Source: Apostichopus japonicus (taxonomy: Eukaryota; Echinodermata; Holothuroidea; Aspidochirotida; Stichopodidae). From it: a stretch of DNA of 64,000 nt. Every line of letters begins with the position of its first letter. Position 1 is the stretch's first letter. This document shows, piece after piece, positions 47,336 through 58,103 of the stretch. The notes beneath the pieces were generated by a model. The model was not told where the DNA came from. It saw nothing but the letters and a program-made list of their open reading frames with translations, and did no database searches. Where the stretch lies: positions 663,501 through 727,500 of the forward strand of contig NC_092567.1 in NCBI RefSeq assembly GCF_037975245.1, given 5' to 3'. Position numbers and translations under genes: made by a program.

Positions 47336-47930
47336 CTAACAGGAAACATCCGGTAGAAGGTCAAAGGTCATATTCATATCAAGATGGTATGATAGTTGGT
47401 GGAAGATAACAATTACAGTAACGTTAAACGAGTCAGGTGATCCTTCACAGCCAAGTATCTTCTAGACGTATTGTCATAATATACAAAGAAATAATATTAC
47501 ATACTTCTCTCTTCGTGTATAGCAAGAATAGCGACCTCGTCTTGAACATTTCGACTTTATCTTCTCTTCCGTTTAGAGTTTCAGTTATAAGCAGATGTTT
47601 ATCTTCGTAATATATTATGGCACTAAGATAAAACAATTCATAAAGAAACTCATAAACTCATAGTCAAATCTATAAGTTCAATGCACAGCAAATATTCTGT
47701 TGATGGGTAACAAAATATTGTATTTATTCTTCAATTACTCTCTTTGGATTTAATCATGATAATGTTCTTTGCAATATACAGTCTAGTACGAATTGATTGT
47801 TTATATATATTTATCTTTTAAATAAATAATGAAACATTGCATAGTACAATTATCATCCATTGTCTTATCAGATGTTTAGAATACGTGATAGATGTTATTT
47901 GAAACTATAACAAATGATCTGAGTTATAAA
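47336..47930 (-). repeat. Left arm of a diverged inverted duplication
   Basis: The reverse complement matches 61,440-61,770 and 63,720-64,000 in order, at roughly three quarters identity by eye. Shared words: AGGAAACATCCGGTAGAAGG, ATTGTTATCTTCCACCAA, TCAAGACGAGGT, CTATACACGAAG, CTATAAGTTCAATGCACAG. It contains one copy of the sequence that forms the satellite in the right arm. The minus frame at 47,445-47,636 (with EMFKTRSLFLLYTKR) is partly kept in the other arm, but with a stop. Confidence 0.8.
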
Positions 47931-48121
47931 AAAAGAAAATGTTCGAGCATGATTAAAGTGTACATTTTTCAGACAGTGTGTCTTTCGTGTGTGGGTTCTC
48001 TAGCTGCTTACTTAAAGAAACCCATGACGGAATGGAAGTCCCCGGAGAGTAAGTCAAATAAAAGAGGACTAAGGAGAACCGCCACCACACCCATTATACC
48101 ATATACTCACACCCTGTTACG

Positions 48122-48190
48122 AACCAGGCTACAGTGAACTACAGTGAACTACAGAGAGTGAACTACAGTGAACTACAGTGAACTATAGAA
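48122..48190. repeat. 10-bp GTGAACTACA microrepeat
   Basis: Six to seven units of GTGAACTACA occur with one AGA interruption. Confidence 0.85.
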
Positions 48191-48199
48191 ACAAAGTAA

Positions 48200-49502
48200 A
48201 CTATACAGAAACGTTTTACCGGCTATTGCAGTTGCAGAGATACACACTTCACATAGTAATAGAGAGAAGTACATCTCAACTGGTCTCATTCATGTTTCTA
48301 CTGTTTCACAGTTTCCTGCAAAGAGGAAGAGAAAGGAATTATCTTTTGATGTGTCATCTGTAGTCTCACCAACAGAATTGTAAAAACAAATTCAAATTGT
48401 TAAGCGTTACTGAGAATGAGCTCATTATGTTTCTCTTGAACTCAGATCCTGAACACAAACTTAATAAACATAGGATGGGGACTTGTTGTAATAATATTGG
48501 TGCATTATGCATATATCAGAGCGTGTCAGGGTTTTTATATCCGGAGTCGGAAAATATAGGGAGATCCCTCAAATGTATGGATGTTATACTCTCATTGTTA
48601 TGATTCCAAATATTAGAAAAGAGAAGGCCACCCGGTGACTGCCATTACTGGTCCACGAAGCCTCTATGTGATATGAGGAGGGGAGGGGATGGGAGTTGGC
48701 GGGATCCTGATCTGTTTTCAGGGGTTTAGGAAGCTTCCAAAAAGTGGGAGGGGGGCACAACATCAGAGGGACACTTTCTCATTCCACAACCACCACTCGT
48801 TATGCTATAAACCGCCATATGACTTAAATATATATGATGTGTTAGTTTGCTAATAATACCATTTATTGAGATTGTTTTTTGTTAACCATGTTACAAAAAG
48901 ATTTTTAAAATAGCATGTACAGACTAAAAATAAATAATTAACATTTTAATTTAACAAACGCTTAAGATATCCAAAACACAGTTCTTCATCAAAGGGCACA
49001 TTTTATTTGCCAGTACGTATAGTGTACAATTGGTAATTTTTTTTTTTTAAAAGGGGTCACGTGCCCCCGGTCCCCCCCCGGCTCCTACCCCCTTGTCTGT
49101 TTTGTAAGAAAGCTTCATCCATACATGAAATTATGTTGTCTGTAGTATAAGGAGAGATATGCCCGATTCGTATCTGGCTGTCGCTGTACAATTATTTTCA
49201 AATTAACACAATATAAACGGAACTTCCTTGTAAATGTCAAAGACGAAATATTTGAATCAATGAGACACACAGACTCACTCACAAACGTAAATAAATAACT
49301 ACATATTGAATAGGATTGCTATTTATTTTTGAAATGACTCACCTATTTGTAATTTCAATGTTATCATGGTAATAATCTATTAATATATAGTACGACACCA
49401 ACGAAGGAAGTGACGTTTAAGTTTGGTTCGCCCAAGCATGCAAAGAGTTTAGACAGCCTGTGTGCAAACTGTGACGCACGAATCCAAATTTGGGTTCGCT
49501 AA
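48200..49502. other. No supported gene; fragment of a C-rich MITE near 49,040-49,096
   Basis: The word GGCTCCTACCCCCTTG at 49,080 closely matches the reverse complement of the left end of the MITE at 52,581 (CAAGGGCGTAGGAACC), so a related element end may lie here. The rest shows no exon or domain. Confidence 0.4.
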
Positions 49503-49791
49503 AGTAAGTAAGTAAGTCAGAAAGTAAAAATTTATTTGCTCCATAAAAGGAAATTACGATATTCGCACATATCAAAAGTACAAAAATATATAAACATTTA
49601 TTCACATTTTCACTTAAGAGTTGAAAAAGTAAGAACAGATTAAATGGATAAGAACAATAAGCATACCCATTCAAAAAGCCAAACAATTAACGACTAGAGT
49701 TATTATTGTTAAGCATTATTGCACGGGAGATGAAGGAATTACGGTGCCGATTAGTCTTAGTTGTGGGAGTCTCAGTTTGCCAATACCTCTC

Positions 49792-50144
49792 TTAAAGGGT
49801 GTGAAGACTCGCGAAAAAGAAACGTCTCATGCCGGTAATCTGACCTAGTTTCAGAAGTATTAGACACCACCATCGATCCCAGAAAATACACACACAGCTT
49901 GCTACCGTCGGTAATTAGACACTAGTGTACAGTCAGTACATACAGCTGCGGTCAATACCCACAGCACGGTGTAGAAACGATACAGCGATGGACATCTCAA
50001 GTCCAGCTAAAGATAACAAGGTATCACGTTTCATTACTGTCTGCATTTTGTAGCGACACGAACAAAACGTCACTTGCAAGCAACAGAAAGTTACCTTTTC
50101 CAGATGGCTGCACGCGGGTTGGGGCGAGTCTTCAATGCCTTTAA
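49792..50144. mobile_element. TTAA-flanked MITE, copy 1 (inside the CR1 LINE)
   Basis: The element starts TTAAAGGGTGTGAAGACTCG and ends CGAGTCTTCAATGCCTTTAA, inverted ends of about 20 bases flanked by TTAA. Internal words (CATGCCGGTAATCTGACCTA, ACACCACCATCGATCCCAGA, CATTTTGTAGCGACAC) are shared with 56,004-56,366. TTAA target sites are typical of piggyBac-type elements, although the end bases do not match the classic CCC. It splits the LINE coding region between LQDSLI and RYWQTETPTT. Confidence 0.85.
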
Positions 50145-50269
50145 TTAAGCTGTCTTGAAGGTGATGATGGAAAGGGTGGCTACAGTCACTTCACACTGTA
50201 TCAAGCTTGGATTGTAGAAGACACTGGTACATAGTGTCAACAGCAGACTGAGAAGCCCCAACTATGATT

Positions 50270-51405
50270 TCAGCTTTCTTAATTAATAATATTATCAATA
50301 CGGTCCCTTTCTGATTTACTGACATTACCACCCCAGAAATTTAGACAATATCTCCAGACTCCACATGTAGTAGAATTATAAAACAGCAATAACAATTCTG
50401 ACCGCAAATTGAATAATAACATTTTCCGAAGACAATATATAGCAAAGAATGCAACTTTTTTGACTAGTACATCAATATGATCCCCCAAGACAATTGATCA
50501 CTCAGCACCACTCCTAAATATTTGTATGATGAAACACGTTCTTCTTCATTACCTTTAATAATAACGGGCGGTGGTAAAATATCATTAACGTCTAAAAGCA
50601 ATAATCATTTATTTTTTGTCTTAGAGACTTTTAATTGCAGAATTTTAGAGTAACAGTAATCTACGAATGACTGCAGCTGGCGCAGGTATGCCCTGTCATT
50701 ATTACCATGGATGAGACCAGTCATGGCGGTATCATCGGCAAACTGGAGGACAGGTAATCCCTCCTCCAGGGATCTGTAATCAGATGTATATAATGTAAAG
50801 AGAAATAGGACAAGGACAGTCCCTTGCGGGGCCCCTGTATTGGATATAATATGATCTGAAGGAAAGTTTAACATACTGTGTTCTCTTAGTGAGATACTGC
50901 ATGATCCAATTAATTAAACCACCTGGAATGTCCATTTTAAGAGGCTTAGTGACTAAATTGTGCGGTTGTATAGTAATAAAGGCAGAGGAGAAATCGAGAG
51001 ATATGACACGCGCAGAAGAAGTGTTAGACTTAGAGTGTTCTAAGGAAGAGTATAACTTGTCGAGAATGAAAAGGATGGCATCTTCACAGCTACGACTAGA
51101 TTGATATACAAACTGTATTAGGTCTTTAGAAAGGGAGCTTACAAATGAATGAAAATGCTTTAAAAATAAACGTTCACATACTTTCATTGGAACAGCTTTA
51201 AGTGCTACCTTGCGCAAGTCATTCATGTATGGTATTTCTGCTGATTTCTTCGGAATAGGTATAATACAGGATTGCTTCCATACTGAAGGAATGTAACCAA
51301 TTTTAAAAGATCGATTATAAATGAGAGTAAATATATTGGCCAGTTCTAGTGCACAATGTTTTAATACCTTTGATGATAAATGGTCTGGACCGGCAGCTTT
51401 TGATT
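50270..51405 (-). pseudogene. CR1-type reverse transcriptase domain
   Basis: In order: AAGPDHLSSKVLKHCALELA and IPSVWKQSCIIPIPKK (finger region), KAVPMKVCERLF, ARVISLDFSSAF (catalytic block A), GAPQGTVLVLFLFTLY (block B), LQFADDTAM (catalytic FADD box), SYKYLGVVLSDQLSW and LLLFYNSTTCGVWRYC (thumb). The catalytic aspartates are present, but at least one frameshift near 50,480, another near 50,800 and stop codons break the frame. Confidence 0.9.
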
Positions 51406-51522
51406 GAATCGAATCGAATCGATGAGAATCGAATCGATGAGAATCGAATTGATGAGAATCGAATTGATGAGAATCGAATTGATGAGAATTGATGAGAATG
51501 GATGAGAATTGATGAGAATTGA
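51406..51522. repeat. GAATCGATGA tandem repeat inside the LINE reading frame
   Basis: Units of 10 and 15 bases (GAATCGATGA, GAATTGATGA) sit exactly between the LINE segments DDVRRKFSRL and AAGPDHLSS, where related elements have only a few residues. It is a local slippage expansion after insertion. Confidence 0.85.
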
Positions 51523-52580
51523 TGAGTGTAACCTAGAAAATTTACGACGTACGTCATCCTCCGTTACCACTAAATCGCAATCAGAATCGGCATGCAATAA
51601 ACTTAAAATTATCAAGATCTGTTGAAAAGTCATTATTGTCAAAACGGTGTTATAAAAATAATAATTCAATTTGCATAATCAACGGTAGTGGCAGGTACTT
51701 GGCAAGAGTTATATTTATGAGTGTACCCACTCATCAAACGCATACCCTCCCAAACACGCTTCATATTATTGTCTGCAAAATGTCCTATGTTTTCCTGATA
51801 TTTAACATTAAAGGGTATACTCGGTTAGCGTAAAGCTTATCTCCCCGAGGCCCTGAAATAAAATAACTGATAGTGAAATGAACAAATATAATCATATAAG
51901 ATAATAATAATCATATAAAAAAAAATAAGACAATGAAAATAAAAATAATGATAATGATGAGCGGCCTTCTCTTCCTTGATCACCCCGTTGAAGTTCAAAC
52001 TGCCCTTTTTTTTAGTCCCTCCCGATCTCCTTCCCAAAACAGTTCCCTTTTTCTTGTTGATACTATTTTTGACCCTTTTTGAGATCCAGGGTTAATTGTA
52101 TATTTTAATCTGCTTGTGGGGATGGTTGACTCGACACAAAAGTTGATATAATGGCTTTCAGATTCTCTTAGTTCATCCAGAGGTCACTGCAAGCTTCAGC
52201 AAACATTTCTCAATCCGTACAATCGAGTTCCGCTCGTAGATGGTCTAATGAATTAGCATTCCATCGCTGATCTGTAATAATAGAGGGCTTTTGTCTTTGT
52301 ACAATAGGTCTATACTTTGGCACCAGGTTAACAAAGTATATGATCGGCTTTTCCAAATTTGGGTAGCTGAATAGAGAGGTATGCGTCCTTTAACATTGGA
52401 GTAAAGTAAGTCAAGGGTTGCACACTCTGTTTATAGCTCCATGGTAATACACACTGCTCTTCTTAAGGCTACAATAATTAAACCTCCATTGATCATTGTA
52501 AGAGCATCCGGGCAGAGGCCTCAAGTTCATGAATAACATCAGAAAGTTCCAATGCAGCCGGTTTTGATTCGTTGCGATTG

Positions 52581-52973
52581 GGCACATACAAGGGCGTAGG
52601 AACCGGGGGGGGGGGCTGGGGGGGGGGGGCGCCAGCCCCCCCAGTGAAAAATATGGAGGGGCGGAAGTATCATTCCGCCCCCCCCCCCGCTTCGCAAGTC
52701 AGAAAACCCCTTTTCATTTCCAAATGAGAAAAAAAATCTCATTTGGAGCACCAAATTGCATCTAAGGCCAGGTGAAAATGCAAAATTATATACAAAATGG
52801 AGTGGGTGGGTTGAAGTGTGCTATATTGCACCAAATTGCATCTGAGGCCACCTGGAAATGCAAAAAATTCCAAAGGGGAGGGGGACACCCCTCCCCTTAG
52901 ACCCCTCCCCCAGGCCGGCCTTCAGTCTTCAGCCCCCCACTCAAAAGTACCTTCCTACGCCACTGGACACATA
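52581..52973. mobile_element. hAT-type MITE inside the LINE
   Basis: Ends CAAGGGCGTAGGAA and TTCCTACGCCACTG are inverted copies. They are flanked by an 8-base target duplication with one mismatch (GGCACATA at 52,581 and GACACATA at 52,966), which fits hAT transposition. The interior has long G and C runs and a duplicated ACCAAATTGCATCT block (about 52,749 and 52,830). No transposase is present. Confidence 0.8.
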
Positions 52974-53333
52974 TATGGTGTGAACAATAACATGTGAAAA
53001 CTCCCGTGGCAGATAATAGGGTCGTACACTGAGAGATCAAATTTCAATGTTTGTCGAACATAAAGAGTGGCGTTTGAAGGTCGCGTTATTAGGGTGGCGC
53101 CATTTTTCATTTACATAGATACAAACACCACCCCTTTGCCTTTTCCAGAATCAACAGTACAATCCCTTCGTAAGCAATCTGAAACCATCAATAGACAAAT
53201 GGGCATCACTGTGGTGTTCTGTGAACCAGGTTTCAGTAAAGGACAGTATGCTAGCGTTACGATATTCTTGTAAATACGTCACATTAGCACAGATTTCATC
53301 AATGTTATTGCTCAATGATTGTACATTACCCAT
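52974..53333 (-). pseudogene. CR1-type AP endonuclease domain, interrupted
   Basis: The minus strand encodes NVQSLSNNIDEICANVTY, SILSFTETWFTEHHSDAHL and DGFRLLTKGL. After a stop it continues RGGVCIYVNEKW and SVRPYYLPREFSHVIVHTIY, all standard endonuclease blocks of CR1 elements (the ETWF box carries the catalytic Glu). The domain is cut at 52,973 by the MITE, then resumes with VPNRNESKPAA. Confidence 0.85.
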
Positions 53334-53697
53334 AATAAATTATGGCAGATATGGTTTGAATTTGTGTCTGCGCATCCTTCTTCTCACCCTTTCTGGTTTA
53401 CCGAATTTCCTACTACGAATTTCCTTGGAATGTCAGTATAGTTAAATTGGCACACGTCATTGTGTATAGGCTGGCTATACGTAGAGCATGTAGTTCATCC
53501 GACTAATATGAAGTCCTACCGGACGGTAGTAAAACGCTGGATTCTCCGAAACATAGACATACTGTTACAAACAGAATAAATAGTCCAAACGACCAAACCT
53601 TTAAACCATATTGGTAAATACAATATACAGAAGAAGTCCGTAAAGAACTTCAAAAAGACATAAACAAATCAAGAGAGTAATTGCGAGTCGTGTCGCC

Positions 53698-53760
53698 CAG
53701 AGCCGTATATAGAGAGAGTTTGGCCAACTGGCGATTTGTGACGTCACACGCAAACCATGG
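53698..53760 (+). promoter_or_regulatory. Promoter-like segment: 31-bp shared element plus CRE
   Basis: The 31-base element at 53,698-53,728 (CAGAGCCGTA ... TTGGCCAAC) contains TATATAGAGAGAG, a TATA-like word. It is followed at 53,739-53,746 by a perfect CRE, TGACGTCA. An identical 31-base element lies inverted at 57,905-57,935. An ATG with a good donor follows 140 bases later. Confidence 0.4.
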
Positions 53761-54201
53761 GCATCAAAATAGGTCCAGTTGTCGTTACCAGTTGCGCGAA
53801 ACACGAAAAACACCACACACAATATATAGCAGCTTTGCACACTGTGCTCGTTGCGAACAAACGAAGCGACTCAGAATGTCTGATTTTGACAGGCATACGA
53901 GGAACAAATGGATATCAGGTAATGAATTAGAGTATGCGTTAGTTAATGACATTTACGTTTATCTTCACACCTGAAATGCATAGAAAACTAGCTGAAAACC
54001 TGTCATTACACTTGTTTTATTTTACGCCTCATACTACTAGTCCTACTTTAGTCATACAAACGAAAAGCACACATCACAGTCCTGGCTAGGCTAGATTACA
54101 GACGCACAACTATAGCATCAGGCCTACATTAATAGATCCATCAATTAAATAAAGTAGGCCTACACATAAAATGACAATTTATGCTTCACTGATCTTTTCA
54201 G

Positions 54202-54520
54202 GTTTGCCAAAAAGTAGTTGTACCAGAGGTCATTGTATTAAACTCCAGAAGTTACATAGTAGGATTAATATTCGGCATAACTTTTTCTCTAAAGTCTAAT
54301 ACAACTTATACAAGGGTTGTGAATGGATGGAATGGTTTGCCTGAGAAGGTTGAATTGCAAGTAGTGTGAATGGGTTTAAGAATACTTTGGATGAGTACAT
54401 TAAGCATTGTAATTGGGTATGACATTTTATGTCCTTGGTTTTATTCCTCTCATAGAGCCTTAGGGTCCTTAATGGGGACTTGAATGTCTCTCCTGGTCTT
54501 TTTTTCTACTAAACTAAACT
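54202..54520 (+). mobile_element. 5'-truncated LINE: reverse transcriptase C-terminus and 3' tail
   Basis: The plus strand encodes LPKSSCTRGHCIKLQKLHSR, then NIRHNFFSKV, TRVVNGWNGLPEKV and SVNGFKNTLDEYIKH, the usual end of CR1/L2-group reverse transcriptase proteins. It is followed by an untranslated stretch ending in ACTAAACTAAACT. The last 165 bases match the element at 7,134-7,299. One stop and a frameshift are present. Confidence 0.8.
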
Positions 54521-55867
54521 ATATACTTGAGTGTAGGAGTTAGCAATAGATGGGAGTCTGTGGGCAAACCTAAGACTGATATTGTGGTGTTAATTTCTCA
54601 GGAATGTAGTACTAGGCTATAGTAGGTGCAACAGATTGAATGGGTCTGTCGAGAAAAAAAAAAACCTGCAACAACTGAATACTGGTGTATGTTGTAGCTT
54701 GTGTATTTTCCATTAACATATATACTATACGGTCATGTCCTTAATAAGGTTTCATGGATCACACTGACATAGTGTGCCTACTTGTCAGTGTTGTCAACTG
54801 AGCACAGGGCTGATGACATCATTCAGTTTGTTATTATGCAGACAGCAAATGGCCATAATGATAATTATTAATTGTTACTTATTCTTCATACTGCCCTTAC
54901 TGGCCTTACCTGAACAGTGATGTATAAAAATGCAAGAAGTCTTTAAGCTTTTCATTTAAGAATCGTTTCAGCCTGTCCTATTTCAAACATATGATTGGCA
55001 GGTTTCCACGTTACATAGCTTATCAAAATGGAGCTGTTCTGTAAGGCAAGAAAATCACACATATGCATGCATACAAACACACTCATATATAACAATTTCT
55101 GAATATCTTTTCAGCTGCCCAAAGGTACTGGAATGCAAGCTCTGTTGGGTGAATTAAAAAACCCTCATTGTACTCTTTTATCATGGTCGGCTTAGCTGGA
55201 ACCAGCAATGATGGTGATGTGGATTTGACAGTACCTAGACAAGAGCTCTGCTTTGTGTTGAAGTGGGTTCAACTTGCTCAAGGCCATGACAGGATGACGA
55301 CTAGACATTAGGATGAATTATCTGTTGCAGAGCTCTATAAACCAGGCAGTTGTTAAAACATCCATTGATTGGGTGACCCTCACAGTCTACCAGGCACTGC
55401 ATTGCAGAAGCAAAATGAAGTGTGTGTGATACCTTCATCTTATGAGAGTGGAATGGTATCAGTGTGGCCTCTGTCAATTTGGCTTCAAGTCTTTGTTTTC
55501 TTGAAAGCTGAGAAGATCTTTCAGTGGTTTCACACTGACCTCTGTACTTGACAATTCATGTGTATTTGCCAGCTCAGGAGGAAGCCAGATTTTAATTACA
55601 TTAACCAATGCTGACTTTTTTTTTGGACAGGAGGTACATCTGCAAGGAGGTGAAGGAAGCAGTTGGAGTTACATGGATGTGGAATCTTGTTGATAGTCTG
55701 GCAGTCTTATCCACAGATTATCCCAAAGCTTCTCCACATTGCCACATTCAGAACTTATTACATTGATAAACTTGAAAATTGCAGGAATCTAACGAAGCAC
55801 CCATCAAGGGAATTTGTTTGTATAATTATTGAAAGCTGTGACCTTCTGATGTGACAGACTAATGTGA

Positions 55868-55873
55868 AATAAA
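55868..55873 (+). terminator. AATAAA, possible end of the 53,876-55,890 unit
   Basis: The hexamer follows the putative last exon by about 230 bases. Confidence 0.25.
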
Positions 55874-56003
55874 GGGCAGTAGATTACCTTGTAAATGAAC
55901 CTTGTTATTGTTTGATTGTATCTAATGTTTGCAAAATTTTAAGTTGCATGCTACCAATTGAAACATAATTCTTTCTCTATTAATGGGATATAAATACTTC
56001 TCC

Positions 56004-56366
56004 TTAAAGGGTGTGGAGACTCCCGCACAAAGAAACATCTCATGCCGGTTATCTGACCTAGTTTCGAATGCGGTGTAACAGAAGTGTTAGACACCACCAT
56101 TGATCCCAGAAAATACACATACAGCTTGCTACCATCTGTAAATAGACATTAGTGTACAGTCAATACAAACATCACAGTCAATACCCACAACACAGTGCAC
56201 ATAGCAGCGTGGACATCTCAGGTCTAGATAAAAGATAACAAGGTATCAGGTTTCATTACTGTCTGCATTTTGTAGCGACACAAAAAAAACTTCACTTGCA
56301 AGCAACGGAAAGTAAACTTTTTCAGAGCGCGGCATGCGGTTTAGGGCAAGTCTTCAATACCTTTAA
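56004..56366. mobile_element. TTAA-flanked MITE, copy 2
   Basis: It begins TTAAAGGGTGTGGAGACTCC and ends AAGTCTTCAATACCTTTAA. It is collinear with the copy at 49,792-50,144 but carries a small insertion (GAATGCGGTGTAACA) and several substitutions. The ends and TTAA flanks are kept. Confidence 0.85.
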
Positions 56367-57900
56367 ATATACTGCATCGGTTGTTGTCACTTGATCATTT
56401 GCTTGTGTGTGAGCTAAACAGCTTAAATAATATGTAAAAAAATAATGCAAACTTTCAAATTGCCAGATATTTACTTGCTCAAAATCATTATCCAATCATG
56501 ATTTGTTGCTATCCTTGAGTCCATTATTCAGATGATGAGGCAGATTCCCTTCATCTCTCCATGATGAAGGTAAAACCTTATATCTTAACCAACTGCCATT
56601 GAGTGTCCATTTGAAAGTTTCAAACACACAAGTGCATTGATTAAAACAAAGACTTTATTGCTGTGGTTGCAGGAACTGGATTTCAGTCTAGTAGTCACTC
56701 ACCAGGTTTGTCATTATCACAGTCTGCTAACTGGCTTTTTATGTTAGGAGTTTTTCTTCAGAGCACATGTCACCTTTGATTTGTAAAAAAAAGTCCTGAA
56801 ATTCAGGGAGTTAAAATTTACTGTCTAAATATAATTTAAAAAGATTTTTTTTAACTTCAATTGTCAATGTGGGTGTCAATTAAGGGAATAAGGAGGTACT
56901 GATGCAACTTTGATAAATGATAGTTGACTGCATCCAAATTAAACCAAGGCCTAGGCTATACTTTTGAAGAAGAAAAACTTAGGCTGAATTCATGTTAGCC
57001 TAAAAAGCCTAGGCCAATGCTGACAATTAACACAAACCAAGATCATTTAACCATTTGGGCACTTGTTTATGGCATACTAAAAGGGTCTATATAATTAGGC
57101 CTGTATGTGTACACAACCCACAAGTTACCAATGAGTATAGACCTAGCCTAACTAGTTTAGGCCTAGGCTACTTTGTTTTCCTTAGACCTAGTTTAATTGG
57201 GCCTTATACTGTGCCATATTATGTAATGTGCTATAACAGTTGTAGTAATAGCAAGAATGGTCCAGGTCTAACTAAGCCCAGGCTTAACTTATGCTTCGGG
57301 CTTAACTAAGGATTAGGGCTTTACGTGATGCCTAGAGGCTAGCCCACCCTTTTACATTAAACTAAAAGTGATACTTTTTTAGGCTAGGCATAGCCTAGGC
57401 ATACAATAACTAGGAATTAGGATAACTATATGTGCGACTGAAACTGCCATGCCTATGATTAGGAGAGCTGGCATAATGAAATCGAATTTGTGGATCGTAA
57501 AACGAGAGAGAATAGCCATGCATGTAATTACAGAAACCAGTCTGAACGTAAAATTCTCGCATTACTTGTACATTACTCGTATTACACTAGGGCCTATGGC
57601 TAGTAATATGGGCCTAGGCTACACAGACTTTTTTTCATTAGATCTCCATCTTGTTCTTTCTACTTCCAAAAAATTCCTCTTCTTTTATGGTCAGTCGGAT
57701 AATCAAACAACAATATCCATGTTCTGACCGATTGCAGCATCCCCAGCACAATTTCTTTCATAATTTCGTACTTTTTTCGTGTACACAAACGATAGTCTAT
57801 ACACTGTGAGTATGCGTGTCGCCTGCTATAAAGTTTTCAAGTGGACCTATTTTACCACCCTGTGTGGGCGTTTTCCCTCTCGACCAATCCAAATCGGTTA
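56367..57900. other. No supported gene; cluster of TAGGCC words
   Basis: From 56,940 to 57,620 the words TAGGCC, GGCCTA and AGGCTA occur many times, as they do in the first 600 bases of the window. No exon is supported. Confidence 0.45.
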
Positions 57901-57904
57901 CATG

Positions 57905-57935
57905 GTTGGCCAAACTCTCTCTATATACGGCTCTG
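57905..57935 (-). promoter_or_regulatory. Second copy of the 31-bp promoter-like element
   Basis: On the minus strand this is identical to 53,698-53,728 across the 31 bases, with a partly shared GTCGCC/GCGACACC flank. No downstream gene on the minus strand could be confirmed; a 33-codon open frame starting near 57,760 lacks support. Confidence 0.35.
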
Positions 57936-58103
57936 GTGTCGCCACTAGGGTAGCGCCACCTATCGCTGCATACGACATTTAATGGATTTATTTAGGTCAT
58001 GACCAAGTCTCAGAGCAATTGGCGAGGGTTCACCCCACCAATTCTTTACTACCCCATCAGCAGCGACTGTTCTTTAAGGTTGTAATGGTTTATTCATACT
58101 TTC

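Larger units (their letters stand above)
49503..53443 (-). mobile_element. Nearly full-length, broken CR1-type LINE
   Basis: Read on the minus strand with frameshifts, the element has the whole CR1-like ORF2 order. It opens with a basic lead (RVRRRMRRHKF), then GNVQSLSNNIDEI, SFTETWF and GGVCIYVNEKW of the endonuclease. The linker follows (FGKADH, FCVESTIPTSR, NNMKRVWEGMR). Next come the reverse transcriptase and a C-terminus with KTNRHRNSFISRAIM. The 3' end runs into an ACTT repeat at 49,503-49,520. Stops, frameshifts, a hAT-type MITE, a TTAA-flanked MITE and a small tandem repeat interrupt it, so it is inactive. Confidence 0.9.
53876..55890 (+). other. Possible transcription unit (short CDS or lncRNA)
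   Basis: A first exon could read MSDFDRHTRNKWIS from 53,876 to a donor AG/GTAATGA at 53,919. Acceptors follow at 55,114 (TTTTCAG) and about 55,631 (TTTTGGACAG), and AATAAA at 55,868. Joining to 55,115 gives only about a dozen further codons before TGA, so the unit may be noncoding. A LINE end (54,202-54,520) lies in the presumed intron. Confidence 0.25.

Noticed and set aside
53221-53445. Plus-strand open frame over the LINE endonuclease
   Set aside because: It is the antisense shadow of the CR1 endonuclease, whose motifs are clear on the minus strand.
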